Shown here in pieces: positions 1-8,419 of a stretch of DNA of 64,000 nucleotides (positions are counted from its first letter, which is position 1; each line of letters begins with the position of its first letter). The notes beneath the pieces were generated by a model, which was given only the letters and a program-made list of their open reading frames with translations, had not been told where the DNA came from and did not search any database. The stretch is taken from the NCBI RefSeq assembly GCF_004299445.1, contig NZ_SCTC01000053.1, positions 62,001 through 126,000 on the forward strand, given 5' to 3'. A program made the position numbers and the translations under genes. Source of the stretch: Phenylobacterium sp. Its GTDB lineage: Bacteria; Pseudomonadota; Alphaproteobacteria; Caulobacterales; Caulobacteraceae.

Positions 1-50
1 TTGCAAGCGTCCGCTGGTGTATCGGCCCTTTTCGCCGGCGGACGACAGGC

Positions 51-72
51 GGGGCGGGCGCAAGTCCGCCCC
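51..72. other. GC-rich hairpin in leader before cobA-like gene
   Basis: Bases 51-57 (ggggcgg) pair with 66-72 (ccgcccc) around an 8-base loop. It lies about 40 bases before the first start codon. It could be the terminator of an upstream gene outside the window or a leader structure for the sulfur operon. No T-tract follows, so I do not assign a function. No gene is visible in bases 1-113. Confidence 0.3.
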
Positions 73-113
73 GTCATGATTTCAGGGCGCGTACGTCGAT
101 AGAGAAGCTAATC

Positions 114-968
114 ATGGCCACGAGGAACGACGAAGGACGACGCACCCGGCGCCTGGTGGTGCTAGGCGGTCGCGGGCCTGCGCCGGATGTCGGACGGGTG
201 TGGCTGGTGGGCGCCGGACCGGGAGATCCCGAGCTCCTGACGATCAAGGCGCTGAAAGCGCTGCAGGCCGCAGAAGTGGTTGTCCATGACGGTCTGGTCT
301 CGGACGAAATCCTCGAACTCGCGCCAGCGTCCGCGCGGCGGATCAGCGTCGCCAAGCGCAAGTCGCGCCACAGCTACAGCCAGGACGAGATCAACCGGAT
401 GCTCGTCGCCTTCGCGCTGGAAGGCCTGAATGTCGTTCGCCTGAAGGGCGGCGACCCCTTCATCTTCGGCCGCGGCGGCGAGGAGCTGGAGGCCTGCCGC
501 GAGGCGGGCGTCGACTGCCAGATCATCCCAGGCGTGACCGCGGCCCTGGCGGCTGGGGCCTCGGCCGGCGCGCCGCTCACCCACCGCGACTCGGCCCAGG
601 CGGTCACCTTCGTCACCGGTCATGCCAAGGCGGGCGGCGAGCCCGACCTGGACTGGGCCAGCCTGGCCAGGGCCAACCAGACGGTCGTCATCTACATGGG
701 CCTGTCGATGGCCGCGCCGATCGCCGCGCGCCTGATGGCCGCCGGCCGCGCGGGCGCGACGCCGGCCCTGATCGTGGAAAACGCCAGCCGCGCCGACGAG
801 CGCCGCGTCGTCACCACGCTGAGCGGCCTGGCCGAGGCGGCCGCCTCGCTCGGCGGCCCGGCCCTGCTGATCGTGGGCGAGGCCATGGCGCTGGCCCGCG
901 CCGGTGAAGAGGGCGCCGGCGAAGGCCGCGCCCAGGTCGAAACGCTTATCCAAGAGGCCCGCGCATGA
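114..968 (+). CDS. cobA: uroporphyrinogen-III C-methyltransferase (siroheme synthesis)
   Basis: The 284-residue protein carries the SUMT/tetrapyrrole methylase core: the VGAGPGDPELLT loop near residue 33, the VRLKGGDPFIFGRGGEE motif near 105-120 and IIPGVTAALAA near 140. The family methylates uroporphyrinogen III at C2 and C7 with SAM to give precorrin-2 for siroheme or cobalamin. Only the methylase domain is present, not the dehydrogenase/ferrochelatase part of a full CysG. It is first in a sulfate-reduction operon, so siroheme supply for the reductase encoded at 1333 is the likely role. The ATG at 114 has a gagaag Shine-Dalgarno; the first about 28 residues are a poorly conserved extension, so an internal start is possible. 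The 3' end overlaps the next gene by four bases. Confidence 0.93.
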   Translation: MATRNDEGRRTRRLVVLGGRGPAPDVGRVWLVGAGPGDPELLTIKALKALQAAEVVVHDGLVSDEILELAPASARRISVAKRKSRHSYSQDEINRMLVAFALEGLNVVRLKGGDPFIFGRGGEELEACREAGVDCQIIPGVTAALAAGASAGAPLTHRDSAQAVTFVTGHAKAGGEPDLDWASLARANQTVVIYMGLSMAAPIAARLMAAGRAGATPALIVENASRADERRVVTTLSGLAEAAASLGGPALLIVGEAMALARAGEEGAGEGRAQVETLIQEARA

Positions 969-1327
969 AGGCGCTGACCGCCAACCGCCTGACCGATGGC
1001 GAGGTCGTGTTCTGGAAGTCCGGGCAGTGGGTCACCCGCTTCGCCGACGCTGAGCTGTGGGCCGATGACGACCCCGCTGCGGGCGAGGCCGAAGGGCAGG
1101 GCAAGACCCAACCCACGACCGTGGTCGACGCCTACCTGATCGACCTCGTGGAATCTGAAGGGCTGTGGGCCCCGCTGAGCTACCGGGAGCGCATCCGCGC
1201 CCTGGGCCCGACGAACCACCTCCACCACGGCAAGCAGGCCGAGGGCGGGGCGGTGATCGAGGCGCTGCAGCACGCCCACGGCGCGGCCCGTTCGACCGGC
1301 CGCGTCAATCTGATCAAGCGGAAGTAG
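965..1327 (+). CDS. DUF2849 protein of the sulfite reductase operon
   Basis: A 120-residue protein matching the DUF2849 family, which in alphaproteobacteria lies between a siroheme methylase and a sulfite/nitrite reductase. It opens with a compact 'ALTANRLTDGEVVFW' segment and carries a conserved 'YRERIRALGPTNHLHHGKQ' stretch near residues 75-95. The start overlaps the methylase by four bases (ATGA), which suggests translational coupling. The biochemical role is unknown to me; an accessory function in sulfite reduction is inferred from the invariant neighbourhood. Confidence 0.85.
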   Translation: MKALTANRLTDGEVVFWKSGQWVTRFADAELWADDDPAAGEAEGQGKTQPTTVVDAYLIDLVESEGLWAPLSYRERIRALGPTNHLHHGKQAEGGAVIEALQHAHGAARSTGRVNLIKRK

Positions 1328-1332
1328 GGCCG

Positions 1333-2988
1333 ATGTACCAGTACGACGTCATCGACAAGGAGATGCTGGCCGACCGGTCCGCGGAGTTTCGCGGGCAGGT
1401 GGCGCGGCGTCTCTCGGGCGAACTCACGGAAGACCAGTTCAAGCCGCTGCGGCTGATGAACGGCCTCTACCTGCAGCTCCACGCCTACATGCTGCGGGTC
1501 GCCATCCCGTACGGCTCGCTGAACCCCACCCAGCTGCGCAAGCTGGCCTGGATCGGCCGCACCTACGACAAGGGCTACGGCCACTTCACGACGCGGACGA
1601 ACCTCCAGTTCCACTGGATCAAGCTGGCCGACACGCCCGACATCCTGGACCATCTGGCCCAGGTGGACATGCACGCCATCCAGACGTCGGGGAACTGCAT
1701 CCGCAATACGACGACCGACCCCTACGCCGGCGCCACGGCCGAGGAGGTGGACGATCCGCGGGTTTGGGCCGAGGCGATCCGCCAGTGGTCGACCTTCCAC
1801 CCCGAGTTCTCGTTCCTGCCGCGCAAGTTCAAGATCGCCATCACCGCGGCGCCCAAGGACCGTACGGCCGCCAAGGTCCACGACATCGGGCTGGTGCTGA
1901 AGCGGGCTCGCGACGGGTCACTGGGCTTCGAGGTGATCGTGGGCGGCGGCATGGGGCGCACGCCCTACGTCGGCCCGACCATCAAGGAGTTCCTGCCGGT
2001 CAACCGGCTGCTGAGCTACCTGGAAGCGATCCTGCGCGTCTATAACCGCCACGGCCGGCGCGACAACATCTACAAGGCCCGGATCAAGATCCTGGTCGCC
2101 GCCCTGGGCAAGGACGAGTTCGCCAGGCAGGTCGAGGCCGAGTGGGCCAAGATCGGCGAGGCAGCCGACCTGCCCGACACCGAGCTCGCCCGCATCCGCG
2201 GCGCGTTTGCGGCGGCCAACTTCGAGGTGCTCCCGGCCCAATCGGAGGCCTTCGAGGCGGCCAAGGCGTCGAACCCCGCCTTCGCCCGCTTCGTGCGCAA
2301 CAACCTGAAGCCCCACAAGAAGGCCGGCTACGGCATCGTCGAGATCAGCCTGAAGGGCATCGGCGACACGCCCGGCGACGCCACCTCGGAGCAGATGGAC
2401 GTCGTCGCCGACCTGGCTGAGCGCTACGGCCAGAACGACATCCGCGTCACGCATGAGCAGAACCTGGTGCTGCCCCATGTGAAGCTGGACGATGTGCCGG
2501 CCGTCTGGGCGGCGCTCAGCGAGGCCGGGATCGCGACGCCGAACATCAACCTGGTCAGCGACATCATCGCCTGCCCGGGCCTGGACTACTGCGCGCTGGC
2601 CAACGCCCGGGCGATCCCGGTCGCCCAGAACATCGCGGCCAAGTTCAAGGATCAGGACCGCGCCGAGAAGATCGGCGAGCTCAAGATCAAGATCTCGGGC
2701 TGCATCAACGCCTGCGGCCACCACCATGTGGGCCACATCGGCATCCTTGGCGTCGATAAGAAGGGCGAGGAGTTCTACCAGCTGACCCTGGGCGGCTCGG
2801 GCGCCGAGGACGCGGCCGTGGGTTCGATGCTGGGCCCGGCGCTGCCCTACGACAAGGTGGCCGACGCGGTCGACACGCTGGTCGAGGTCTACCTGCGCGA
2901 ACGCCATGACGGCGAACGCTTCCTCGACACCTTCCGCCGCACCGGCGTCACCCCCTTCAAGGAGGCTGTCTATGCCGACGCTCATTGA
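1333..2988 (+). CDS. cysI: siroheme [4Fe-4S] nitrite/sulfite reductase
   Basis: The protein is 551 residues from the ATG at 1333. It has two ferredoxin-like half domains and two siroheme/4Fe-4S domains. The cluster ligands are visible as CPGLDYC (Cys-x5-Cys) and CINAC (Cys-x3-Cys), and the substrate and siroheme-binding arginines lie in 'TRTNLQFHW'. The reaction is the six-electron reduction of sulfite to sulfide; nitrite is an alternative substrate in this family. The cysH gene just downstream makes sulfite the more likely substrate. The frame stays open back to 1165, but that upstream part overlaps DUF2849 and looks non-coding. The downstream gene starts 17 bases before this stop. Confidence 0.93.
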   Translation: MYQYDVIDKEMLADRSAEFRGQVARRLSGELTEDQFKPLRLMNGLYLQLHAYMLRVAIPYGSLNPTQLRKLAWIGRTYDKGYGHFTTRTNLQFHWIKLADTPDILDHLAQVDMHAIQTSGNCIRNTTTDPYAGATAEEVDDPRVWAEAIRQWSTFHPEFSFLPRKFKIAITAAPKDRTAAKVHDIGLVLKRARDGSLGFEVIVGGGMGRTPYVGPTIKEFLPVNRLLSYLEAILRVYNRHGRRDNIYKARIKILVAALGKDEFARQVEAEWAKIGEAADLPDTELARIRGAFAAANFEVLPAQSEAFEAAKASNPAFARFVRNNLKPHKKAGYGIVEISLKGIGDTPGDATSEQMDVVADLAERYGQNDIRVTHEQNLVLPHVKLDDVPAVWAALSEAGIATPNINLVSDIIACPGLDYCALANARAIPVAQNIAAKFKDQDRAEKIGELKIKISGCINACGHHHVGHIGILGVDKKGEEFYQLTLGGSGAEDAAVGSMLGPALPYDKVADAVDTLVEVYLRERHDGERFLDTFRRTGVTPFKEAVYADAH

Positions 2989-3472
2989 GCTGAAGGACGG
3001 CGTCTGCCGCGGCGTCGACGACCCGTTCACCCACGTGGCCGACGACCAGGACATGCCGGCTGGCGACGTGATCGTCTCGCTGGCGCGGTTCCAGGCAGAG
3101 GGCGAAGGGTTGCTGGCCGAGGGCCGGCGGGTGGGCGTGCGCCTGCAGAGCCACGAGGAGGCCGAGGTGCTGGCCTATGACCTGCCGCGCCTCTCGGTGG
3201 TGGCCCTGGAGTTCCCGAAGTACCGCGACGGCCGCGCCTATACGAACGGCTACGTCCTGAGCGGGCGGCTGAAGTTCAAGGGCCAGGTCCGCGCCGTCGG
3301 CGACGTGTTGCGCGAGCAGGCGGGCTTCATGGCCCGCGTCGGCTTCGACGCCTTCGAGCCGGCCGACGACGCCAGCGCCAACGAGTGGCAGGCCGCCATC
3401 CGCCGCTATCGCCACGTCTATCAGAGGTCTGCAGACGGCCGCGCGCCGGCGTTCGCGGAGCGGGAGTCATGA
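2972..3472 (+). CDS. DUF934 protein, sulfite reductase accessory
   Basis: From the ATG at 2972 the product is 166 residues and matches DUF934, nearly always encoded next to a siroheme reductase and cysH. The conserved core includes 'FPKYRDGRAYTNGYVLSGRL' near residues 80-100 and 'RAVGDVLREQ' just after. A ggagg Shine-Dalgarno lies at about 2960 inside the preceding gene, which it overlaps by 17 bases. It also overlaps cysH by four bases. No catalytic motif is evident; a role in sulfite reductase assembly or electron delivery is an inference from context. Confidence 0.87.
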   Translation: MPTLIELKDGVCRGVDDPFTHVADDQDMPAGDVIVSLARFQAEGEGLLAEGRRVGVRLQSHEEAEVLAYDLPRLSVVALEFPKYRDGRAYTNGYVLSGRLKFKGQVRAVGDVLREQAGFMARVGFDAFEPADDASANEWQAAIRRYRHVYQRSADGRAPAFAERES

Positions 3473-4227
3473 GCGTGGCGTACGACAGCATCGATCCTGG
3501 AACTGCAGCCGCCCTGCGCCTCGACGCCGAGCTGCGCCGCGCGCACCCCCGCACGATCCTGGAAGCCGCCGTGGAGAGCTTCGGCGACAAGCTGGCGCTG
3601 GTCTCGTCCTTCGGCGCGGAGTCAGCAGTGCTGCTGCACCTGGCGGCTCAGGTGAAGGCCGACATTCCGGTGCTGTTCCTCGACACCGGCATGCTGTTCG
3701 GCCAGACGCTGGACTTCCGCAAGACCCTGGCCGAGCGGCTGGGCCTGACCCAGGTCCGTGACCTGCGGCCGCAGTATCAGGATCTGGCTGTCCACGATCC
3801 CCAGGCCAAGCTCTGGCAGACCGATACGGACGCCTGCTGCAACATCCGCAAGGTGATCCCGCTGGATCGTGCGCTGGGCGAGTTCGACGCCTGGATCACG
3901 GGCCGCAAGCGCTTCCACGGCGGCGACCGCCTGAACCTGCCCGTGGTCGAGCACGCCCCAGGGGGCCTTGGGGGCCACGTGAAGTTCAACCCCCTGGCCA
4001 ACTGGGGCAAGGCCGACCTCGACGCCTATGCGGCCGAGCATGACCTGCCCGCCCACCCCCTGGTCGCCCAGGGCTTTCCCTCGATCGGCTGCTGGCCCTG
4101 CACCCAACCCGCGGAGGAGGGCGAGGACGCCCGCGCCGGCCGCTGGAAGGGGATGGACAAGACCGAGTGCGGCATCCATGTGGCGCGTGCGCCGGGGACG
4201 CCCAACAACGTCGGCGGCGATATCTAA
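3469..4227 (+). CDS. cysH: phosphoadenylyl-/adenylyl-sulfate reductase
   Basis: A 252-residue PAPS/APS reductase. It has the PP-loop type 'LVSSFGAESAVLLHL' near residue 45, and 'ECGIH' near the C-terminus carries the catalytic cysteine. Two further cysteine pairs (DACCNIRK and GCWPC) are the ligands of the [4Fe-4S] cluster typical of APS-type enzymes, so APS rather than PAPS is the probable substrate. It produces sulfite for the reductase encoded upstream. The start codon overlaps the DUF934 stop (ATGA). Confidence 0.93.
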   Translation: MSVAYDSIDPGTAAALRLDAELRRAHPRTILEAAVESFGDKLALVSSFGAESAVLLHLAAQVKADIPVLFLDTGMLFGQTLDFRKTLAERLGLTQVRDLRPQYQDLAVHDPQAKLWQTDTDACCNIRKVIPLDRALGEFDAWITGRKRFHGGDRLNLPVVEHAPGGLGGHVKFNPLANWGKADLDAYAAEHDLPAHPLVAQGFPSIGCWPCTQPAEEGEDARAGRWKGMDKTECGIHVARAPGTPNNVGGDI

Positions 4228-4239
4228 GGCTTTGACGGA

Positions 4240-5064
4240 ATGAACGACGTGTCCCTGGTCCAGCCGGCCGCCGCGGCCCCCAAGGCGTCCGGCGCCTTCT
4301 TCGTCGAGACGGTGACGTGGGTCCATCACTGGACCGACACCCTGTTCTCGTTCCGCTGCACCCGCGACCCGGGCCTGCGCTTCTCCAGCGGCCAGTTCCT
4401 GATGGTCGGGCTGCAGAAGGAGGACGGCAAGCCGCTGGTGCGCGCCTACTCCGTCGCCTCGCCGTCGTGGCACGAGGAGCTCGAATTCTACTCGATCAAG
4501 GTGCCGGACGGCCCGCTGACGTCGCGCCTGCAGCACCTCAAGGTGGGCGACAAGGTGCTGATCGGCCGCAAGCCCACCGGCACGCTGGTGCTGGACGGCC
4601 TGAAGCCCGGCAAGCGCCTCTACATGCTGGGCACCGGCACGGGCCTGGCGCCCTGGCTGTCGCTGGCCCGCGACCCCGAGGTCTACGACCGCTTCGAGAC
4701 CGTCGTGGTCACCCACACCGTGCGCGAGGTCCAGGACCTGAACTACGCCGAGCTGTTCGAGAAGGACCTCAAGGAAGACGAGATCCTGTCGGAGCTGATC
4801 GGCGACAAGCTCAAGTACTATCCGACGGTCACCCGCGAGAAGTTCCGCACCCAGGGCCGCATCACAGACCTGATCGCTTCGGGGCAGCTTTTCCGCGACC
4901 TGGGCCTGCCGCCGTTTAACCCGGCCGAGGACCGCGTCATGCTCTGCGGCGGCCCCTCGGTGCTGGCCGACCTGAAGCAGCAGCTGCTCGACATGGGCTA
5001 TGTGGAAGGCTCGCTGGCCCAACCCGGCGACTTCGTGCTGGAGCGGGCGTTCGTCGAGACCTAG
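4240..5064 (+). CDS. fpr: ferredoxin-NADP+ reductase
   Basis: The 274-residue protein is a plant-type flavodoxin/ferredoxin-NADP reductase of the bacterial Fpr class. The FAD-binding 'RAYSVASPS' motif (RxYSxAS) is near residue 68, the NADP-binding 'MLGTGTGLAPWLSL' near 130, and 'MLCGGPSVLADL' near 235. It lies 12 bases after cysH on the same strand and is probably in the operon, supplying ferredoxin electrons to sulfite reductase. The first 15 residues are an Ala/Pro-rich extension. Confidence 0.92.
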   Translation: MNDVSLVQPAAAAPKASGAFFVETVTWVHHWTDTLFSFRCTRDPGLRFSSGQFLMVGLQKEDGKPLVRAYSVASPSWHEELEFYSIKVPDGPLTSRLQHLKVGDKVLIGRKPTGTLVLDGLKPGKRLYMLGTGTGLAPWLSLARDPEVYDRFETVVVTHTVREVQDLNYAELFEKDLKEDEILSELIGDKLKYYPTVTREKFRTQGRITDLIASGQLFRDLGLPPFNPAEDRVMLCGGPSVLADLKQQLLDMGYVEGSLAQPGDFVLERAFVET

Positions 5065-5068
5065 GCGC

Positions 5069-5596
5069 CTAGGTCCGGCTGAGCACGAAGGCTGCGCGGT
5101 CCTCCACGCTGCCCTTCGGCACGATCACCGGATGGTAGCCCAGATCGGGCAGCGTCCGCAGGATCTGCGCGAACACGGCCTCCATCTGCGACCAGTCCTG
5201 CCGCCGCTCGGCGTCATTGGCGTAGATGTCCTGCCACGGCGGGAAGACGAAGACCTGTCGATTGTAGCGCCGCGTCCGGATCGCCTCGACCAGGGCGGGG
5301 GAGGGCGGCACGCCGTTCGTCCCGTACATGTCCATCAGCCCGCGGTCGAAGAACACGCGGCCCGTCTCGCCCGCCAGCCGGTCGAAGTCGGCGATGTCGC
5401 GGGCTGTGGTGAGGTCGCAACAGGCCTTGGGGTCGATCCAGGGCACGGCCGAGCCGCCGGCTTCGATCTGCTCGCGGATCACGGCGCGGATGTTCTCGTC
5501 CAGGGTGAGCTCGCCCGCCGCCCGCAGGTGTTCGATCAGCGCGGTCTTGCCCGTGCCGCCGCCGCCGGTGAAGACGAAGAAGTTGGGTTTGTGCAT
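5069..5596 (-). CDS. P-loop ATP-binding protein (AAA_28/NadR-kinase-like)
   Basis: A 175-residue protein with an N-terminal Walker A 'GGGGTGKTALIEHL' (residues 11-24) and 'VFFDRGLMDMYG' near residue 83, resembling the AAA_28 / ATPase domain seen in NadR-like and Ttd14-like proteins. The substrate is not evident. It is convergent with fpr (four bases apart) and lies downstream of the 3D-domain gene on the same strand, with a hairpin between them. Confidence 0.75.
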   Translation of the reverse strand: MHKPNFFVFTGGGGTGKTALIEHLRAAGELTLDENIRAVIREQIEAGGSAVPWIDPKACCDLTTARDIADFDRLAGETGRVFFDRGLMDMYGTNGVPPSPALVEAIRTRRYNRQVFVFPPWQDIYANDAERRQDWSQMEAVFAQILRTLPDLGYHPVIVPKGSVEDRAAFVLSRT

Positions 5597-5600
5597 CGGT

Positions 5601-5621
5601 TTCCCTCCCTCGGGGAGGGAA
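5601..5621. terminator. hairpin between the 3D-domain gene and the ATPase gene
   Basis: Bases 5601-5609 (ttccctccc) are perfectly complementary to 5613-5621, leaving a three-base loop. It sits just after the stop of the 3D-domain gene and immediately before the ATPase start, on the minus strand. There is no clear T-run, so attenuator or weak terminator is only a suggestion. Confidence 0.4.
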
Positions 5622-5626
5622 GGCGC

Positions 5627-6106
5627 CTAGTTCGGCGGGCAGCCCTTGAACTGGCCCACCTTCACGGCGGTCAGCGTCGACAGGTTGAGCTGGCGCATCG
5701 TCTTCATCGAGGCGGCGTTGTGGCCCGTGTAGAGGTCCACGCGCTGGCCCTTGATCGCCCCGCCGATATCGGAGGCGTACCAGTAGCCGTCGTGCGCCTG
5801 GCCGTCGGGCATCTTCAGGCCCACGGTCTCCTTGATGAAGACCACGGTGCGGCGCGGGATGATGGACTTGTCGACCGCCAGCGTGCGCATGGGCACGACC
5901 TTGCAGCCAAGGCTGTCCAGAACGCCGACGCCCTTGGCGCCGGCATGATACAGGGTCGCCTTCACATTGAAGACGCCGGTCCCAGGAAGCGCCCCGGAAA
6001 TCACCGAAGTGATGAGGTCGCCCACAGGGTCGTTTGGCGCGGCAGACGCGCTGGACCCGAATCCGAGGGCCGAGATTACTGCCAGGGCGGCGAGGCGGCG
6101 TCGCAT
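5627..6106 (-). CDS. secreted 3D-domain (RlpA/MltA-like double-psi barrel) protein
   Basis: A 159-residue protein with a Sec signal peptide (cleavage expected after ASA, about residue 22), then a 3D domain. The conserved aspartates lie in 'VDKSIIPRRTVVFI' and in 'YWYASDIGGAIKGQRVDLY', the segments that give the domain its name. The family is related to the catalytic barrel of MltA lytic transglycosylases and acts on peptidoglycan or is structural in the cell wall. Periplasmic location is inferred. Confidence 0.8.
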   Translation of the reverse strand: MRRRLAALAVISALGFGSSASAAPNDPVGDLITSVISGALPGTGVFNVKATLYHAGAKGVGVLDSLGCKVVPMRTLAVDKSIIPRRTVVFIKETVGLKMPDGQAHDGYWYASDIGGAIKGQRVDLYTGHNAASMKTMRQLNLSTLTAVKVGQFKGCPPN

Positions 6107-6163
6107 TGACGGCGTCTCCTTCGTCGTTGAACTGGGTGGCCGGAGTCCTACCGGCTGAGGTCC

Positions 6164-6180
6164 TCCGGGGCAACCCCGGA
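6164..6180. other. short hairpin in the 6107-6292 divergent gap
   Basis: tccgggg (6164-6170) pairs with ccccgga (6174-6180) around a three-base loop. It lies in the intergenic region between the divergent 3D-domain and GST genes, in the leader of the minus-strand gene. I see no known riboswitch consensus in it. Confidence 0.3.
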
Positions 6181-6292
6181 ACGGCGGTTTGTCGCGAGCT
6201 GTGAGCTAACCTAACAGCGCGCGTGAGGCAGGATCGCTTGCGCCGCAGGGGAAAACGCCGCACAGCCACGCTCGAAATCCGGAGGCGGGCGC

Positions 6293-6874
6293 ATGAAAAT
6301 CTATGGGGACAGCAAGTCCGGCAACTGTCTGAAGGTCAGCTGGACCGCCGATTTCCTGGGCCGACCCTACGACTGGATCGACGTCGATATCCTGCAGGGC
6401 GAGTCGCGCACGGCCGACTTTCTGGCGATGAATCCGGCCGGTCAGGTGCCGGTCGTGCTGCTGGACGACGGACGCGCGCTGGCCCAGTCCAACGCCATCA
6501 TCCTGCACCTCGCCGAGGGCTCGCCGCTGATCCCGGCGGACGCCTACGACCGGGCGCGGATGCTCGAATGGATGTTCTGGGAGCAGTACAGCCACGAGCC
6601 CTATGTGGCCGTCGCGCGCTTCCAGGTGCGCTACCAGGGCAAGCCGGTCGAGGATCTCGAGCCTCGGCTGGTGGAGCGTGGGAACGCGGCGCTGGCGCGG
6701 CTCGAGCAGGGCCTGCAGGGTTCTTCGTTCCTGGTCGGCGATCGCGTCACGCTCGCCGACGTGGCGCTGGTGGCCTACACCCGCCTCGCCCACGAGGGCG
6801 GGTTCGACCTGGCCGCCTATCCTTCGGTGAAGGCCTGGGTGGCGCGGGTGGAGCAGGCGCTGAACATCCGCTGA
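6293..6874 (+). CDS. glutathione S-transferase
   Basis: A 193-residue protein with the thioredoxin-like N-terminal domain ('MKIYGDSKSGNCLKV', then 'NPAGQVPVVLLDDGRALAQS' with the cis-Pro and the SNAI glutathione-binding turn) and an alpha-helical C-terminal domain ('SSFLVGDRVTLADVALVAY', the N-capping box). It probably conjugates glutathione to small electrophiles. A ccggaggcggg Shine-Dalgarno precedes the start. Confidence 0.9.
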   Translation: MKIYGDSKSGNCLKVSWTADFLGRPYDWIDVDILQGESRTADFLAMNPAGQVPVVLLDDGRALAQSNAIILHLAEGSPLIPADAYDRARMLEWMFWEQYSHEPYVAVARFQVRYQGKPVEDLEPRLVERGNAALARLEQGLQGSSFLVGDRVTLADVALVAYTRLAHEGGFDLAAYPSVKAWVARVEQALNIR

Positions 6875-6916
6875 GCCGGCTTGCCATCCGACGGCCGGCA
6901 AGCGACACCCGCAGGC

Positions 6917-7942
6917 ATGAAACGCCGCCCCCTTGCCTCCCGGCTGGCCGTCGCCGCGCTGGCCGCCCTGGCTGTCGCCGTCCCCACCTCGCTCGTCGCC
7001 TGGGGCGGCACCGGCCACCGGATCTTGGGCGAACTGGCCATGAAGGCCCTGCCCGCCGAGCTTCCGGCGTTCCTGCGCACGCCGCAGGCCGCCGCTGACG
7101 TCGGCGAGTTGTCGCGTGAGCCAGACCGGTCCAAGGCTTCTGGCAAGGTCCACGACCACGACCGCGACGCGGGCCACTTCGTCGACCTGGACGACGAGGG
7201 GAAGATCCTGGGCGGCCCCCCGATGCTGCCCCTGGCGGCCACCCGGGCAGACTATGAGACCCAGCTGCGCGCCGCGGGGCTCGACCAGTGGAAGGCCGGC
7301 TACCTCCCGTACGCGATCATCGACCGCTACCAGCAGCTGACGACCGACCTGGCCTACTGGCGCGTGCTGAACGCCGCCGAGAAGAACCCGGCCTGGAAGA
7401 AGAACCGGGCGTGGTTCCGGCAGGACCGGATTCGCCGCGAGGCGCTGATCCTCAAGGGCATCGGCGAGCTGTCGCACTTCGTGGGCGACGGCAGCCAGCC
7501 GCTGCACGTGACGACCCACTTCAACGGCTGGGGCGACTATCCGAACCCCAAGGGCTATTCGACGGCGCGCCTGCATGGCCCGTTCGAGAGCGAGCTGGTG
7601 CAACAGACCGTGAAGGCCCACGCCGTGGCGGCGAAGATGGCGCCCTTCAAGTCGTGCGGGTGCCCGATCGAGCAGCGCGTCGGCGCCTATCTCACCGAGA
7701 CCGGCCGTTTCGTGATCCCGTTCTACGAAATGGAAAAGGCCGGTGGGCTCGCGCCCGGCGATCCGCGCGGAACGGCCCTGGCCACCGAGCGCCTGGCCGT
7801 GGGCGCCTCCGAGCTGCGCGACCTGGTCGTCGAGGCCTGGCGGGCCAGCGCCAACGTCAGGATCGGCTGGCGGCCGGTGGCGGTGCAGGACGTGCTGTCC
7901 GGCAAGGTCGATCCGTATCCGGCGCTCTACGGCGTCGACTGA
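6917..7942 (+). CDS. S1/P1-type secreted nuclease
   Basis: From the ATG at 6917 the protein is 341 residues with a signal peptide ending near 'SLVA', so that the mature protein would begin with Trp (WGGTGHR). In S1/P1 nucleases this N-terminal Trp and following His bind the trinuclear zinc site. Other zinc ligands are visible in 'DAGHFVD', 'GELSHFVGDGSQPLHVT' and 'HFNGWGDYPNPKG'. It would degrade single-stranded nucleic acid outside the cytoplasm, for nutrient or phosphate scavenging. The stop overlaps the next start (TGATG). Confidence 0.85.
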   Translation: MKRRPLASRLAVAALAALAVAVPTSLVAWGGTGHRILGELAMKALPAELPAFLRTPQAAADVGELSREPDRSKASGKVHDHDRDAGHFVDLDDEGKILGGPPMLPLAATRADYETQLRAAGLDQWKAGYLPYAIIDRYQQLTTDLAYWRVLNAAEKNPAWKKNRAWFRQDRIRREALILKGIGELSHFVGDGSQPLHVTTHFNGWGDYPNPKGYSTARLHGPFESELVQQTVKAHAVAAKMAPFKSCGCPIEQRVGAYLTETGRFVIPFYEMEKAGGLAPGDPRGTALATERLAVGASELRDLVVEAWRASANVRIGWRPVAVQDVLSGKVDPYPALYGVD

Positions 7943-8400
7943 TGCCGCCGCAGTTCGGCGCGCCGCCGCCCGGCCAGGTCCCGCCCGATCGGCCGGCGGC
8001 GTTCTGCGTCATCGAACGTGACGGCCTGGTCGCCCTTGTCGAGGTGCCTTGGGAGGGCCGCGGCCTCTTGCTGCACCTGCCCGGCGGCGGGCTGGACCCA
8101 GGCGAGACCGAGGCCGAGGCGGCCGTCCGGGAGTGCGGCGAGGAAGCCGGGCTGGTCGTGGCGCTGGACGCCGAGCCGTTCGTCCGCGCGGACCACTATT
8201 TCCTGCACCACGACGGGATGATCCGGAACACGCGCGGGGCCTTCTTCGCAGGTCGCGTCCTGGCGGAGGATCCTTCGCGGGTCACCGAGCCAGACCATCG
8301 GCTGGTGTGGATGGCGCCGTCCGAGGCGGTCGTTCAGCTCGAGCGCGAGTCCCACGCCTGGGCGGTCGCAGCATGGCTGAGATTGCGCGCGCGCGCCTGA
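7942..8400 (+). CDS. Nudix hydrolase
   Basis: A 152-residue protein from the ATG at 7942 with a full Nudix box, G-x5-E-x7-R-E-x-x-E-E-x-G, at about residues 50-72 ('[20 protein letters not shown]'). The family hydrolyses nucleoside diphosphates linked to another moiety. The substrate cannot be read from the sequence. One-base overlap with the S1/P1 nuclease gene suggests co-translation. The frame is open upstream to 7288 only as a shadow of the nuclease gene. Confidence 0.85.
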   Translation: MPPQFGAPPPGQVPPDRPAAFCVIERDGLVALVEVPWEGRGLLLHLPGGGLDPGETEAEAAVRECGEEAGLVVALDAEPFVRADHYFLHHDGMIRNTRGAFFAGRVLAEDPSRVTEPDHRLVWMAPSEAVVQLERESHAWAVAAWLRLRARA

Positions 8401-8419
8401 CCGGCTAGCAGCGCTGCCC

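Noticed and set aside
51..72. SAM-type riboswitch before the sulfur operon
   Set aside because: Only a simple hairpin is present; I cannot see the conserved core of SAM-II or another known riboswitch class.
162..953. Long antisense frames over the sulfur operon (also 1918-3054 and 3622-5022)
   Set aside because: They mirror well-supported plus-strand genes and have no recognisable motif.
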